A stretch of DNA of 64,000 nucleotides from CAIXSC01 sp046349935 (GTDB lineage Bacteria; Planctomycetota; Planctomycetia; Pirellulales; Pirellulaceae), in the NCBI GenBank assembly GCA_046349935.1, contig JAXMBK010000003.1:372001-436000 (forward strand), read 5' to 3'. Below are positions 30,069 to 38,091 of the stretch, one piece after another. Both the position numbers and the translations under genes were made by a program. Within the stretch, counting starts at the first letter, position 1; each line of letters begins with the position of its first letter. Under the pieces are notes generated by a model. That model saw nothing but the letters and a program-made list of their open reading frames with translations, was not told where the DNA came from and did no database searches.

Positions 30069-32189
30069 TTAGCGTTTCGCCGCGGAACCAGCGCGGGGCG
30101 GTGCAGCGGTGCGAGCGGCGGGCGCTACGCCTGCGGCGCCGGGCATCACGAGTTCGCCCGGCGTCGACAAGCTGGGAGTTCCTTTGCCGCCCTTGACCGG
30201 CCCGCCCACGATGCCGCTGGAGTTCGACGCTCCCGTCAGATAGTCGTCGACTTTCGACGACTCCTTCAAGCGATCGAATTCTTTGGCCATCGCGACGCGC
30301 AGCTTCTTTTCTTGAATGTCACGCGCCAATTCCTGTCGCACTTCGGGAGTCATCTCGTTCACCACCGGCTTTGTGCGACCCGTGCACCGCATGATGATGA
30401 ACTTGTCCCCCACGGCGACGATCGACGACAACTCGCCCGGCTTCAGCCGAAACGCGGCGTCTTCCACCGCCGGCTGCCCGCCATGCTTGCGAATCGGCGG
30501 CACTTTGCCGAAGTTCGAACGCGAGGCCGGTTCGATCGAGTAGGTATGGGCCAATTCGGCGAAGAAGTTGTCGGTCGGGTTGTCGCGAGCCAGCTCCCAC
30601 ACCTGCTGGGCCTGGCGCTGATTGCCCAGCACGACGGCGAGCACTTCGACGCGTTCTCCGTAATTCGACTCGAACCCCTTCTTCAAATCGTCTTCCGTCA
30701 CCTGCACATTGGCGCCGGAGATCTTCTTGAGCGCTGCGCTCGGCCACACCGCATCGCGCACGTACAGCTCGATCGTGGCGTTGTCCTTTTCGGTGATCGC
30801 CTTCAGCCACGCGTCAATGTCGGGCGTGCCGTCCTTCTTGACGTAGCCGTACGAATCGGCCGCTCGAGCGACTTCTTCCTGGATGTCGTTGTCGTCAACC
30901 GTACGATTGCGACGCTTCAGCTCCTGTTGCAGGATGCGACGATTGATTTCGCCGTCGAGCACCATCGGCCCGTGCCGCAGGATGCATTCTTCGCCCAATT
31001 GACGGATCGTGATCGACTGACCGTTCACGACCGCGGCCACGCCCGGATGCTGCTTTTGCTTCTGTGGATCGTTGAACACATTGACGACTTGAGCTTGCTG
31101 CTGCAGTTGTTTGAACAGGTCCGCCGAAGCCGCTCGCAACTTCTGATCGCGAATGCGTTCTTCCAGTTGTTCTTGGGCCAGCTTCAATTGAGCGCCCGCC
31201 AAGTAGGTCGGCTCGATGTGTTCTTCGCACCGCAAAATCACATGCTGATTGGCAATCTGCAGCACGGGCGAAATCTGGCCCTTTTTCAACCCAAACGCCA
31301 CCTTTTCCAGGTTCTCGTCGCCGCCATGACGCCGGATCGGCGGCACTAGCCCCATCACGCTGGCGCTCGGATCTTCCGAGTGATCTTTCGCGAGTACGCC
31401 GAAGTCGTCCGGCGCGGCCTTTGCCTTCGCCAACAGTTCATCGGCCTTCTTCTTCGTGCTGACTGCGATTACGCGAACGCGCACCTTCTCGCCGTACTCC
31501 GACTCAAACGCCATTCGCAGCTCTTCGCCGCTCACCTTCATCTGCTCGGCCGCCAGCGCCCGCAGGGCCAGCGTCGGCCAAATAATCTCGCGACGATAGT
31601 CGGCCGGCGTGACGTTGCGTTCTTCTTCGAGCAACTGCATCCAGCGGTCGGTCGACAGCCCGAACTTTTTGGCGACGCGATCAATTTCGTCGGTCACGTC
31701 CTGTTCGGTGATCTTGATGTTTCGCTGCAAGCAAGCCTGCAAAATGAGCTGCTTGTTAATGATGCTCTCGAGCACCTCGCGGCCGTACCGCTCCAAGCAC
31801 TCCTTGGCCAGTTCTTGCCGAGTGATTTGTTCGTTGTTGACCAGCGCCACGACCTGATTTGCGGCGTCGGCGCCTTGCGCAGCGCTTTGGGCCGACGCGG
31901 GACGCACGGCCGACTTCGCTGCGCCGGTCGTCTTGGCGGGGCTAGCGGCAGGGGCGGTCCGAGCGGTCGCGGGCGCGGGGGTCGTTCTCGCTGGCGAGGT
32001 CGGTGCGGCGGCCGGAGCGACCGTCTTCCCGGCGGCTCGAGGCGCCTGGGCGCGAGCCGTCTCAGGGCCCCACGAGCGACTCGTGACGACGCTGAGCGTC
32101 CCCACCGTTGCGATCCCCGCCATCCACCAGAACGCCTGCCAACGTCGACGCGTTTGGCGGCGCACCGGCGCCGCTTCCTTGCCAGTCAT
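30069..32189 (-). CDS. Membrane-anchored SurA/parvulin-type peptidyl-prolyl isomerase with internal duplication
   Basis: 706 residues, ATG with GGAG about nine bases upstream. One membrane anchor (about 19-37), an Ala/Pro/Thr linker (about 40-110), then two homologous units, each a SurA-N-like helical part plus a PpiC-like domain: VVALVNNEQITRQELAKECL matches VAAVVNGQSITIRQLGEECI, and GLVPPIRRHGGDENLEKVAFGL matches GKVPPIRKHGGQPAVEDAAF. Each unit ends with a strand pattern (HVILRCEEHIEP; FIIMRCTGRTKP). The role is presumably periplasmic folding of outer envelope proteins. The C-terminal tail is Gly/Ala/Pro-rich. Whether both parvulin domains are active cannot be told by eye. Confidence 0.9.
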   Translation of the reverse strand: MTGKEAAPVRRQTRRRWQAFWWMAGIATVGTLSVVTSRSWGPETARAQAPRAAGKTVAPAAAPTSPARTTPAPATARTAPAASPAKTTGAAKSAVRPASAQSAAQGADAANQVVALVNNEQITRQELAKECLERYGREVLESIINKQLILQACLQRNIKITEQDVTDEIDRVAKKFGLSTDRWMQLLEEERNVTPADYRREIIWPTLALRALAAEQMKVSGEELRMAFESEYGEKVRVRVIAVSTKKKADELLAKAKAAPDDFGVLAKDHSEDPSASVMGLVPPIRRHGGDENLEKVAFGLKKGQISPVLQIANQHVILRCEEHIEPTYLAGAQLKLAQEQLEERIRDQKLRAASADLFKQLQQQAQVVNVFNDPQKQKQHPGVAAVVNGQSITIRQLGEECILRHGPMVLDGEINRRILQQELKRRNRTVDDNDIQEEVARAADSYGYVKKDGTPDIDAWLKAITEKDNATIELYVRDAVWPSAALKKISGANVQVTEDDLKKGFESNYGERVEVLAVVLGNQRQAQQVWELARDNPTDNFFAELAHTYSIEPASRSNFGKVPPIRKHGGQPAVEDAAFRLKPGELSSIVAVGDKFIIMRCTGRTKPVVNEMTPEVRQELARDIQEKKLRVAMAKEFDRLKESSKVDDYLTGASNSSGIVGGPVKGGKGTPSLSTPGELVMPGAAGVAPAARTAAPPRAGSAAKR

Positions 32190-32399
32190 GTTCGGTAACT
32201 CCCTTCACCGATACTTCCGGGTCGGGTCGCGGCCCACCTGGCCGCGACTCAGCCCCAACGAGCAAACGCGGCTGCCGCGTCCGCCCTCCTCCGTGGGGCG
32301 GCGAAGTATAGAAAGGACCGGCAATCTTGAGCAATACCAATCGTGCGGCGAGAATACGACAAGACTTGAAGAAATCTCAGAAATTGCCAAGGTTTTCAC

Positions 32400-32912
32400 G
32401 TGACGAACGAGCAACTCGATCAGATTGAAGCCGACGTCGGATTCTCCCTGCCGGCCGCCTACCGCCGCGTTGCGCTCGAGTTCCCCTTTCGCGGCATCCG
32501 AAATGACGCGGTGTATTGGTTCTTCGACGACCCCCGGTGGGTGATCGAAGAAACGCTCGACCACCGCCAGACCCACGACCTCCCCGATGCACATTCCGGC
32601 CGACAACTCCTGGCCATCGGCCATAGCGCCGCGGGCGACTTGTATCTACTCGATGCGTCCGCCGCCGGCCTGCCTGTGCTCGAGCGGAGCCACGAGACGC
32701 TTGCCGTGGAACTCGTCTGGCCCACCTTCGAGGAGTTCGTGGAAGAGTGGATTCGCGCCTCCGACGAGACCGAACAGTGCGTCGACGCTCGCTACGCCGC
32801 AGAACAAGCGGCGCAGTGGGCCAGGATGCGCCGCGGCTTAATCCTGACCGGCTTCATCCTTCTCGCCTGCCTGATTGCACCGATCATCTTGGGACTTCTG
32901 CTGGTGCGTTGA
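32400..32912 (+). CDS. SUKH (SMI1/KNR4) domain protein with C-terminal membrane helix
   Basis: 170 residues from a GTG with AAGG about nine bases upstream. The opening LDQIEADVGFSLPAAYRRVALEF and the later GRQLLAIGHSAAGDLYLLDA and VELVWPTFEEFVEEWIR are the SUKH pattern (about residues 5-118). A charged helix and one strong membrane helix (about 146-168, ILTGFILLACLIAPIILGLLLV) end the protein. SUKH proteins are often immunity proteins against nuclease toxins; no toxin gene is next to it, so a housekeeping binding role is equally possible. It is the only plus-strand gene between carB and ald, and converges on the ThuA-PHP gene with 10 bp between stops. Confidence 0.8.
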   Translation: MTNEQLDQIEADVGFSLPAAYRRVALEFPFRGIRNDAVYWFFDDPRWVIEETLDHRQTHDLPDAHSGRQLLAIGHSAAGDLYLLDASAAGLPVLERSHETLAVELVWPTFEEFVEEWIRASDETEQCVDARYAAEQAAQWARMRRGLILTGFILLACLIAPIILGLLLVR

Positions 32913-32922
32913 ACCGCCGACT

Positions 32923-35094
32923 TTACTTTTCCGGCGTCAACGTCCAGCCCACGGGCTGCGTCCAGGCTTGACGCTTCTGCCCTTCGAACGCCGGGTTCGC
33001 CGGCTTCTCGCTCGCAGTCACCACGGCGCGGACGTAGAGTTCGTCTCCTTGGAGCGTGTAACTGGCCTTCCCCCCCTCGACCTTTGCCAATACTTGGCCG
33101 ACGTCGGCCGAGTACTTTCTCGTCGCGACGATCGGCTGCCCCTTTTCATCGACGATCGCTTCCGACGCTTTGTTGTAGCCGCGTCGCGTCCCGATGAACT
33201 CCGTCACGTACGTCACGTCCTCGCGCGTCGCAATTTCGACGTCGAGCCGCCGTGCCTGGGCATCGAACCGCACGTCGCGCAGTTCCACGCCGCTCGAGGC
33301 ATAAAAGTCCCCCTTCTCCAGCGCTTCAATCAGCGCCTTCGGGGTCAGTTCCGCGGCGCGAACCATCACCCACCCGCGCCCCGGCGACGCCCCGCGCTCG
33401 CCGAAGTAATTGTGCGAGTCGTCGGTCCCCAACCCGAACAGCGGCGGGCTGTTCATGTCCGCCAAGCGAATCGTGTTGGCGATATCCCACATCCGTTCGG
33501 TTCCCACGCGCTTCGCGTCGCCCAAGTGGTTCACGCCCGGATGGCCGTTGTACACTTCGAAAAACTTCTCCTGGATGACGGCCGCCATATCCTCCGCGGT
33601 CACCGCCCAGCCGAAGTTGGGGTGATTCAAGTGCGCCAAGATCGGCTGCCCCACTCGAACCGCCTGAGCTTGGATCGCGATCAGATTATTGGCGATCGTC
33701 TCGCGCACCGTCTTGCCGCCCTGCGGACGAATCAGGTCGCGCACGTTGCTGGCGTTGATATGGATCGGCAAGTTCATCACGCTATCCGTGATCTCCTCCC
33801 CCTGCAGCAACAGAAACGAACCTGGCTCTTCGAACTTGGGACGAAATTCGGGGAGCGTGCGCAGACGCACCTGACTCTTCCCCTTTTCCTCGCGCATTTG
33901 CACCCAGTCGGCGCCGAAACGCTCGCGGTATCGCTCCAGCCCGCCGATCGCGCCGCGTTTGGCCAGCATCTCGACGTCGATCCACTTCTCCGTCGTGCTG
34001 AGAATGTTGTGATCCGAGAGAGCCAAGAAGTGATACCCCGACTTCTTGTACCAATCGACGATCATCTCCGGAAAGTCATTCCCGTCGCTCCACAGCGAAT
34101 GCGTGTGCAAGTTGCCTCGATACCACTTGCTTTGCGTACTCGCCGTACGCAGCGACGTCTTCTCCACGCTCGGAAAATCGGTCGGCAGCGGGATCGTCAC
34201 CGCACCAGTCGCGGCCCATTCGGCGCCGCGCTGCAGCGTCGCGATGAAGCCGACGCACTGTTGCGAGTCGATGCCGTGGCCCATCGGCGTATGGAACACC
34301 CGTCCCTCGCCGTACTTCACGGTGAAGATCATCGGTTCGTGCCGTCCCGATCCCCCTTTCTCTTTCGCCGCAAACGCCGTCGCCAACACGTGCATGTTCT
34401 CAGCCGGCCCGCGCAAGAAGTCGTACAGTTCGTCGTTCGCATGCAGCCACTCGCGCGGCATCCCTTTCGTCACCGGATGCTCGCCGTCGCGCACAATCAC
34501 GGTAAAGGGGTGTTGAGCGCCATGGTGGCCGCCCGGCCCTTTGTCGGCATTACGCACCAGCTTGCCGCCATCGTCGAAATAGACATACGGACCAGAGCGT
34601 TCATTGCGTCCGCCCCACCCGCCCAAACCAATCATCTCGTTGTACTCGCGCCAGTCACCGAACGCGTTGTTCGCCGCATGCACGACGACGAAACCGCCGC
34701 CCTTTTTCACGTAGTCAATGAACGCCGCTTGCGTTTCGGCCGGCCAGCTAGCGCCGTTGTAGTTGGACACCACCACGCGGTACTTCGAGAACTCGGGCTT
34801 GAATGTCGCGTCCGTCCCCTTCGGCGCCGTCGTCGCCACGTCGACTTCAAACTTGCCCGTCTCTTCGAGATACCCCTTCATCATCTGCGTCGTCTTGGGC
34901 CAGACGCCGTGATTGTTCTGGCCGTCGACGATCAGCGCTTTTATCTTGCCGCTCTCCGCCGCCGCCGCGCTGCTTGCCGCTCCGCTCGCCGTCGCCAAAC
35001 CGACGACGACGCCCCACATCGCCCAACGCCATACCGAGCCGCGCGCCGTATTCCGCCCGCTCCACTCGCTCGCCGAGGTTCCATGCGCTCGCAT
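32923..35094 (-). CDS. Secreted ThuA-like/PHP-type metallohydrolase fusion
   Basis: 723 residues from the ATG at 35094, which has an AGGAGG site eight bases upstream inside the longer frame that begins with GTG at 35142. A signal segment (about 24-48) is followed by a ThuA (glutamine-amidotransferase-like, DUF1080-associated) domain at about 50-299: KALIVDGQNNH, FVVVHAANNAF, GEHPVTKGMP, RVFHTPMGHG. A second unit from about 324 carries GNLHTHSLWSDG, FLALSDHN, ILAHLNHPNFGW and FGLGTDDSHNYF, the metal-ligand pattern of PHP/CehA-type phosphoesterases. Such ThuA proteins are common in planctomycetes; the fusion to PHP links two carbohydrate- or phosphoester-related folds in one exported chain. It follows the DUF1501 gene on the same strand. 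Confidence 0.85.
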   Translation of the reverse strand: MRAHGTSASEWSGRNTARGSVWRWAMWGVVVGLATASGAASSAAAAESGKIKALIVDGQNNHGVWPKTTQMMKGYLEETGKFEVDVATTAPKGTDATFKPEFSKYRVVVSNYNGASWPAETQAAFIDYVKKGGGFVVVHAANNAFGDWREYNEMIGLGGWGGRNERSGPYVYFDDGGKLVRNADKGPGGHHGAQHPFTVIVRDGEHPVTKGMPREWLHANDELYDFLRGPAENMHVLATAFAAKEKGGSGRHEPMIFTVKYGEGRVFHTPMGHGIDSQQCVGFIATLQRGAEWAATGAVTIPLPTDFPSVEKTSLRTASTQSKWYRGNLHTHSLWSDGNDFPEMIVDWYKKSGYHFLALSDHNILSTTEKWIDVEMLAKRGAIGGLERYRERFGADWVQMREEKGKSQVRLRTLPEFRPKFEEPGSFLLLQGEEITDSVMNLPIHINASNVRDLIRPQGGKTVRETIANNLIAIQAQAVRVGQPILAHLNHPNFGWAVTAEDMAAVIQEKFFEVYNGHPGVNHLGDAKRVGTERMWDIANTIRLADMNSPPLFGLGTDDSHNYFGERGASPGRGWVMVRAAELTPKALIEALEKGDFYASSGVELRDVRFDAQARRLDVEIATREDVTYVTEFIGTRRGYNKASEAIVDEKGQPIVATRKYSADVGQVLAKVEGGKASYTLQGDELYVRAVVTASEKPANPAFEGQKRQAWTQPVGWTLTPEK

Positions 35095-35144
35095 CGCCAC
35101 CGCCTCCTCTTGCTCTCGAATCAATGTTTCCATCGCATCCACAA

Positions 35145-36563
35145 CTAAACCATCACATCCAGCACCGGACGGCCGGCAATCGCCAACGGACGATTCACTC
35201 GATCGCGCACTTCCGCCTGCGGGTCGATTCCCAACAAATGATACAGCGTTGCCGCTAGATCTTCGGGGCGCACCGGGTGTTCGTCGGGGTACATTCCCTG
35301 ACTATCCGACGCCCCGTACACAAAGCCTCGTTTCACGCCGCCGCCTGCCAAGAGCACCGTGTAGCAGTCGGGCCAATGATCGCGGCTGACCTCTTTGTTG
35401 ATCTTCGGCGTTCTGCCGAACTCGCCCATCCAAACGACGAGCGTATCGTCGAGCAGCCCGCGTTGTTCGAGATCGTCGAGCAGCGTGGGGAGTGTTTTTT
35501 CGGTCATCGGAAAGTGATACTTCTCGACGATCGGAAACATGCGAGTATTGTCGAACCCATGCGTGTCCCAACCGCCCGACTCGGTGCTGCGACCGCCGAT
35601 ATTGTCCGAAAAGTACACCGTGACGAACTTCACCCCTGATTCCACCAGTCGCCGCGCCAACAGACAGCCCTGGCCGTAAGTCGAGCGGCCGTAGCGATCG
35701 CGAACCTCCGGCGGCTCGGCCGACAAATCGAACGCGCGTCGCACTCGCTCCTCGGTGAGCATCCCCGCGGCGCGCTCGTAGTACTCGTCGAAGCCGCGTG
35801 CTTCGGCCGACGCATCCAGCAGTTTGGCTTGACGATCGACCCAGCGTTGCATCTCGCGCCGCCGCTGCAGCCGCTCCACCGACAATCCGGCCGGCAGACT
35901 CAATTCGGGCAACTGAAACGCCGCCGCATTCGGATCCTCGCGAAACAAGAAAGGATCGTGCCGTTTGCCGAGAAAACTGGCGTGTTGTCCGGGCGTCGTC
36001 GAGCCGTCGGCGATCACATGCGGATAGGCGACGAAGGTCGGCAGTCCATTGGCGTTCGGCGCCAGTTTATCCACCACGCTGCCGTAGGCGGGCCAGAGGT
36101 CGAGCGAATCGCGCAAACGCTGGTCGTCGGACGGCGGAGCATGGCCGGTGAGCGCATAGTAGCCGGCCGAGTTGTGGTTCTTCATCTTGTGCGTCACGCT
36201 GCGAATCTGCGTAATCAGATGCATGCGTTTCGCGAGTTCCGGCAGTTGCTCGCACACGGTCATCCCGGGGACGCTGGTCGCGATCGGCTTGAGCGGCCCG
36301 CGGACGCCGTCTGGGGCCTTCGGCTTCATATCGAACATGTCGATATGACTCGGTCCGCCCCACTGAAACAGAAAGATGACCGACTTGGCTCGCGCCCGCG
36401 GCCCTGCCGCGCGCCCCGCTTCGGGCGCGGCGCCGAGCACCGACGTCGGAGTGCGCAAGAATGCGGGCAGGGTGAGCCCCAGCAGACCTTGGCCGCCGAC
36501 GCGCAAGAGGGTGCGTCGATCGAGCCGCTGTGCGCCAAAACGCAAGGACGACGTAGGGTGCAT
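35145..36563 (-). CDS. DUF1501 exported protein
   Basis: 472 residues from the ATG at 36563 with CAGGAG nine bases upstream; the open frame extends to 36614. DUF1501 members are abundant in planctomycetes, have an alkaline-phosphatase/sulfatase-like fold and carry a TAT-like N-terminus, here LDRRTLLRVGGQGLLGLTLP. Motifs: FLFQWGGPSHIDMFDMKP, MTVCEQLPELAKRM, LTGHAPP, RRLVESGVKFVTVYF, GGWDTHG, LVVWMGEFGRTPKIN, DHWP and HPVRPEDLAATLYHLLGI. In planctomycetes such genes usually pair with DUF1549/DUF1553 genes; here that partner family is 10 kb away, and the neighbour is the ThuA-PHP gene. The reaction is unknown. Confidence 0.92.
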   Translation of the reverse strand: MHPTSSLRFGAQRLDRRTLLRVGGQGLLGLTLPAFLRTPTSVLGAAPEAGRAAGPRARAKSVIFLFQWGGPSHIDMFDMKPKAPDGVRGPLKPIATSVPGMTVCEQLPELAKRMHLITQIRSVTHKMKNHNSAGYYALTGHAPPSDDQRLRDSLDLWPAYGSVVDKLAPNANGLPTFVAYPHVIADGSTTPGQHASFLGKRHDPFLFREDPNAAAFQLPELSLPAGLSVERLQRRREMQRWVDRQAKLLDASAEARGFDEYYERAAGMLTEERVRRAFDLSAEPPEVRDRYGRSTYGQGCLLARRLVESGVKFVTVYFSDNIGGRSTESGGWDTHGFDNTRMFPIVEKYHFPMTEKTLPTLLDDLEQRGLLDDTLVVWMGEFGRTPKINKEVSRDHWPDCYTVLLAGGGVKRGFVYGASDSQGMYPDEHPVRPEDLAATLYHLLGIDPQAEVRDRVNRPLAIAGRPVLDVMV

Positions 36564-36697
36564 GTGCCGCGCTCCTGGAGCCCCGCACACGGCCGCTCGT
36601 CGCCGCCCACTCAAGCGTTGGCGGCTACGCGCGCCGCGCCGGGAAGTCTCCCTTGTAACTCACCCGGCGCGACGAGGGAAGAAGCCGCGAGGCGGCG

Positions 36698-37558
36698 TTA
36701 AGGGGCCAGCGCGAGCGTCTTGAGCGCCTCCAGCGCCGCGCACAAGTCGGCGCAGGCGATGTCGCGCCAGCCGTCGGTCTTGTGATGGAGGATGGCGAGC
36801 TTCAGTCGCTCGAAGGCATCCGTCAGGTCGTCGGGCAGCGCCGGCAAGTGCTCGAACGGACGCACGGCGGGAGCAGCGGGAGCGGCCGTCGTCGACTCCG
36901 CGCCGACGTCGCCGGTCAATCCGCCTTCCAGTCCGCCGTCGTACGAGCTCTCCATCTCCGGCTCTTCGCCAAAGTCGGGTCCTTCCGCCAAAGGTCCCGT
37001 CGGCATCTCCGTCAGCCGCTCGCGCACCGCCTCGGGGACTTCGGCCTCGGCGATCGCGGCGTCCGTCGCAATTACATCTTCGTCGACGTCGGCCGACACG
37101 ATCTGCGAGTCGTGCGGGCGGTCCTGTTCGACAGCTCCCAGCGTCTCCCAGCGTTGGCGTCGCATCTGCGAGACCGACCACTCGCTATGCACAGCCCCTT
37201 CCAACCACATCTCGGCGTCGTTCCAATCGATGGCCGCGTGGAAGTGACTCCAGTACAGCCCCGGAAACTGCTCGCGCAACGCTCCGAATCGCGAGTAAAC
37301 TCGGCGCAGCCGCCCCACGTGCTGCGGCGTTACGCCTTGCACCAACTGCGTCCACGCCTCGTCGGAATATTCCGAAACAGGCGCCTCGGCCGCCATCAGC
37401 GCTTCGCGCCATTCGTGAATAATCCGCCCCTTCTCCCAATTGGTCGTGCTGACCAACTGATTCCAGCGGCCGACGAACGACTGCGATGCCGCGTCTGCCG
37501 GCTCGGTCTCGGGAGAGAAATGGTGGTCTGCGATGCGGTTCTCGTTGCCGGTATCCAT
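36698..37558 (-). CDS. Conserved-looking cytoplasmic protein of unknown function
   Basis: 286 residues from the ATG at 37558 with GAGGA just upstream; longer frames to 37642 have no support. I do not recognise the family. The N-terminal half (QSFVGRWNQLVSTTNWEKGR, then YSDEAWTQLVQGVTPQHVGRL, FPGLYWSHFHAAIDWNDAEM, WSVSQMRRQRWETLG) is Trp-rich and helical, resembling a small DNA- or protein-binding domain. The middle is acidic and low-complexity (E/D/G/A, about 165-230), and the C-terminus is a helical segment (LPDDLTDAFERLKLAILHHK). No signal peptide or membrane helix is seen. Regulatory function is a guess. Confidence 0.75.
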   Translation of the reverse strand: MDTGNENRIADHHFSPETEPADAASQSFVGRWNQLVSTTNWEKGRIIHEWREALMAAEAPVSEYSDEAWTQLVQGVTPQHVGRLRRVYSRFGALREQFPGLYWSHFHAAIDWNDAEMWLEGAVHSEWSVSQMRRQRWETLGAVEQDRPHDSQIVSADVDEDVIATDAAIAEAEVPEAVRERLTEMPTGPLAEGPDFGEEPEMESSYDGGLEGGLTGDVGAESTTAAPAAPAVRPFEHLPALPDDLTDAFERLKLAILHHKTDGWRDIACADLCAALEALKTLALAP

Positions 37559-37811
37559 AGCGTCCTCTGGTTGCCCACGAAATCCTCGCCGCGTCCTGAA
37601 ACGCTTGAGGAGGCGGAGGGGGACCGTCCAGACAGTCGTCAAGACGGTCGACTTCTCCGCGCGCCAGAGGCCAAACTAGCAGCAATTCGCCGCGTCACAA
37701 GCGACGCTGCGCCCCGCGTCTCAAGTGCCTGAAAACACGAGCCCTGCGCGCCGTCGCCGTTGCGCGGCGGTTGGGGAAAACTTGTCGGCAAACGCGTGGT
37801 GCGAGCGGCGT

Positions 37812-38024
37812 TTACGACGGGCAACGAACGGCCGAATTGAAGCCCGCCGCCTTGTGCGCCCCATCGCAAAACGGCTTATTCGCCGACGCGCCGCAACGGC
37901 ACAGCGCTACGGCCGGCTTCTCGGCCGAAATCGGCAGCGGCTTGCCTTCGCCGTCGAGCACCTGGACGGGGGCCGAGATGATGAGCGGCCCGTTGTCTCG
38001 GATCTGCACCGTGAACTGCGACAT
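37812..38024 (-). CDS. CDGSH iron-sulfur domain protein
   Basis: 70 residues. The CDGSH-type motif is complete: C-R-C-G-A-S-x3-P-F-C-D-G-A-H (residues about 42-56), so three Cys and one His can hold a [2Fe-2S] cluster. The N-terminal strands (FTVQIRDNGPLIISAPVQVL) match bacterial one-motif CDGSH proteins. Cluster or electron transfer is the known biochemistry of the family; the partner is unknown. Its strong GGAGGAG ribosome site can be locked in a hairpin (38033-38067). Confidence 0.92.
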   Translation of the reverse strand: MSQFTVQIRDNGPLIISAPVQVLDGEGKPLPISAEKPAVALCRCGASANKPFCDGAHKAAGFNSAVRCPS

Positions 38025-38032
38025 GCGAATTC

Positions 38033-38067
38033 TCCTCCGAATTGGGAAACCGTAACTTGTCGGAGGA
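38033..38067 (-). promoter_or_regulatory. Hairpin that can hide the ribosome site of the CDGSH gene
   Basis: On the minus strand TCCTCCGA (38067-38060) is complementary to TCGGAGGA (38040-38033), with a 19-base loop. The second arm contains the whole Shine-Dalgarno sequence eight bases before the ATG at 38024. An 8-bp GC-rich stem could limit translation until it is opened. Confidence 0.5.
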
Positions 38068-38091
38068 TTGTAGCGACCTTGGACCCGCCGA

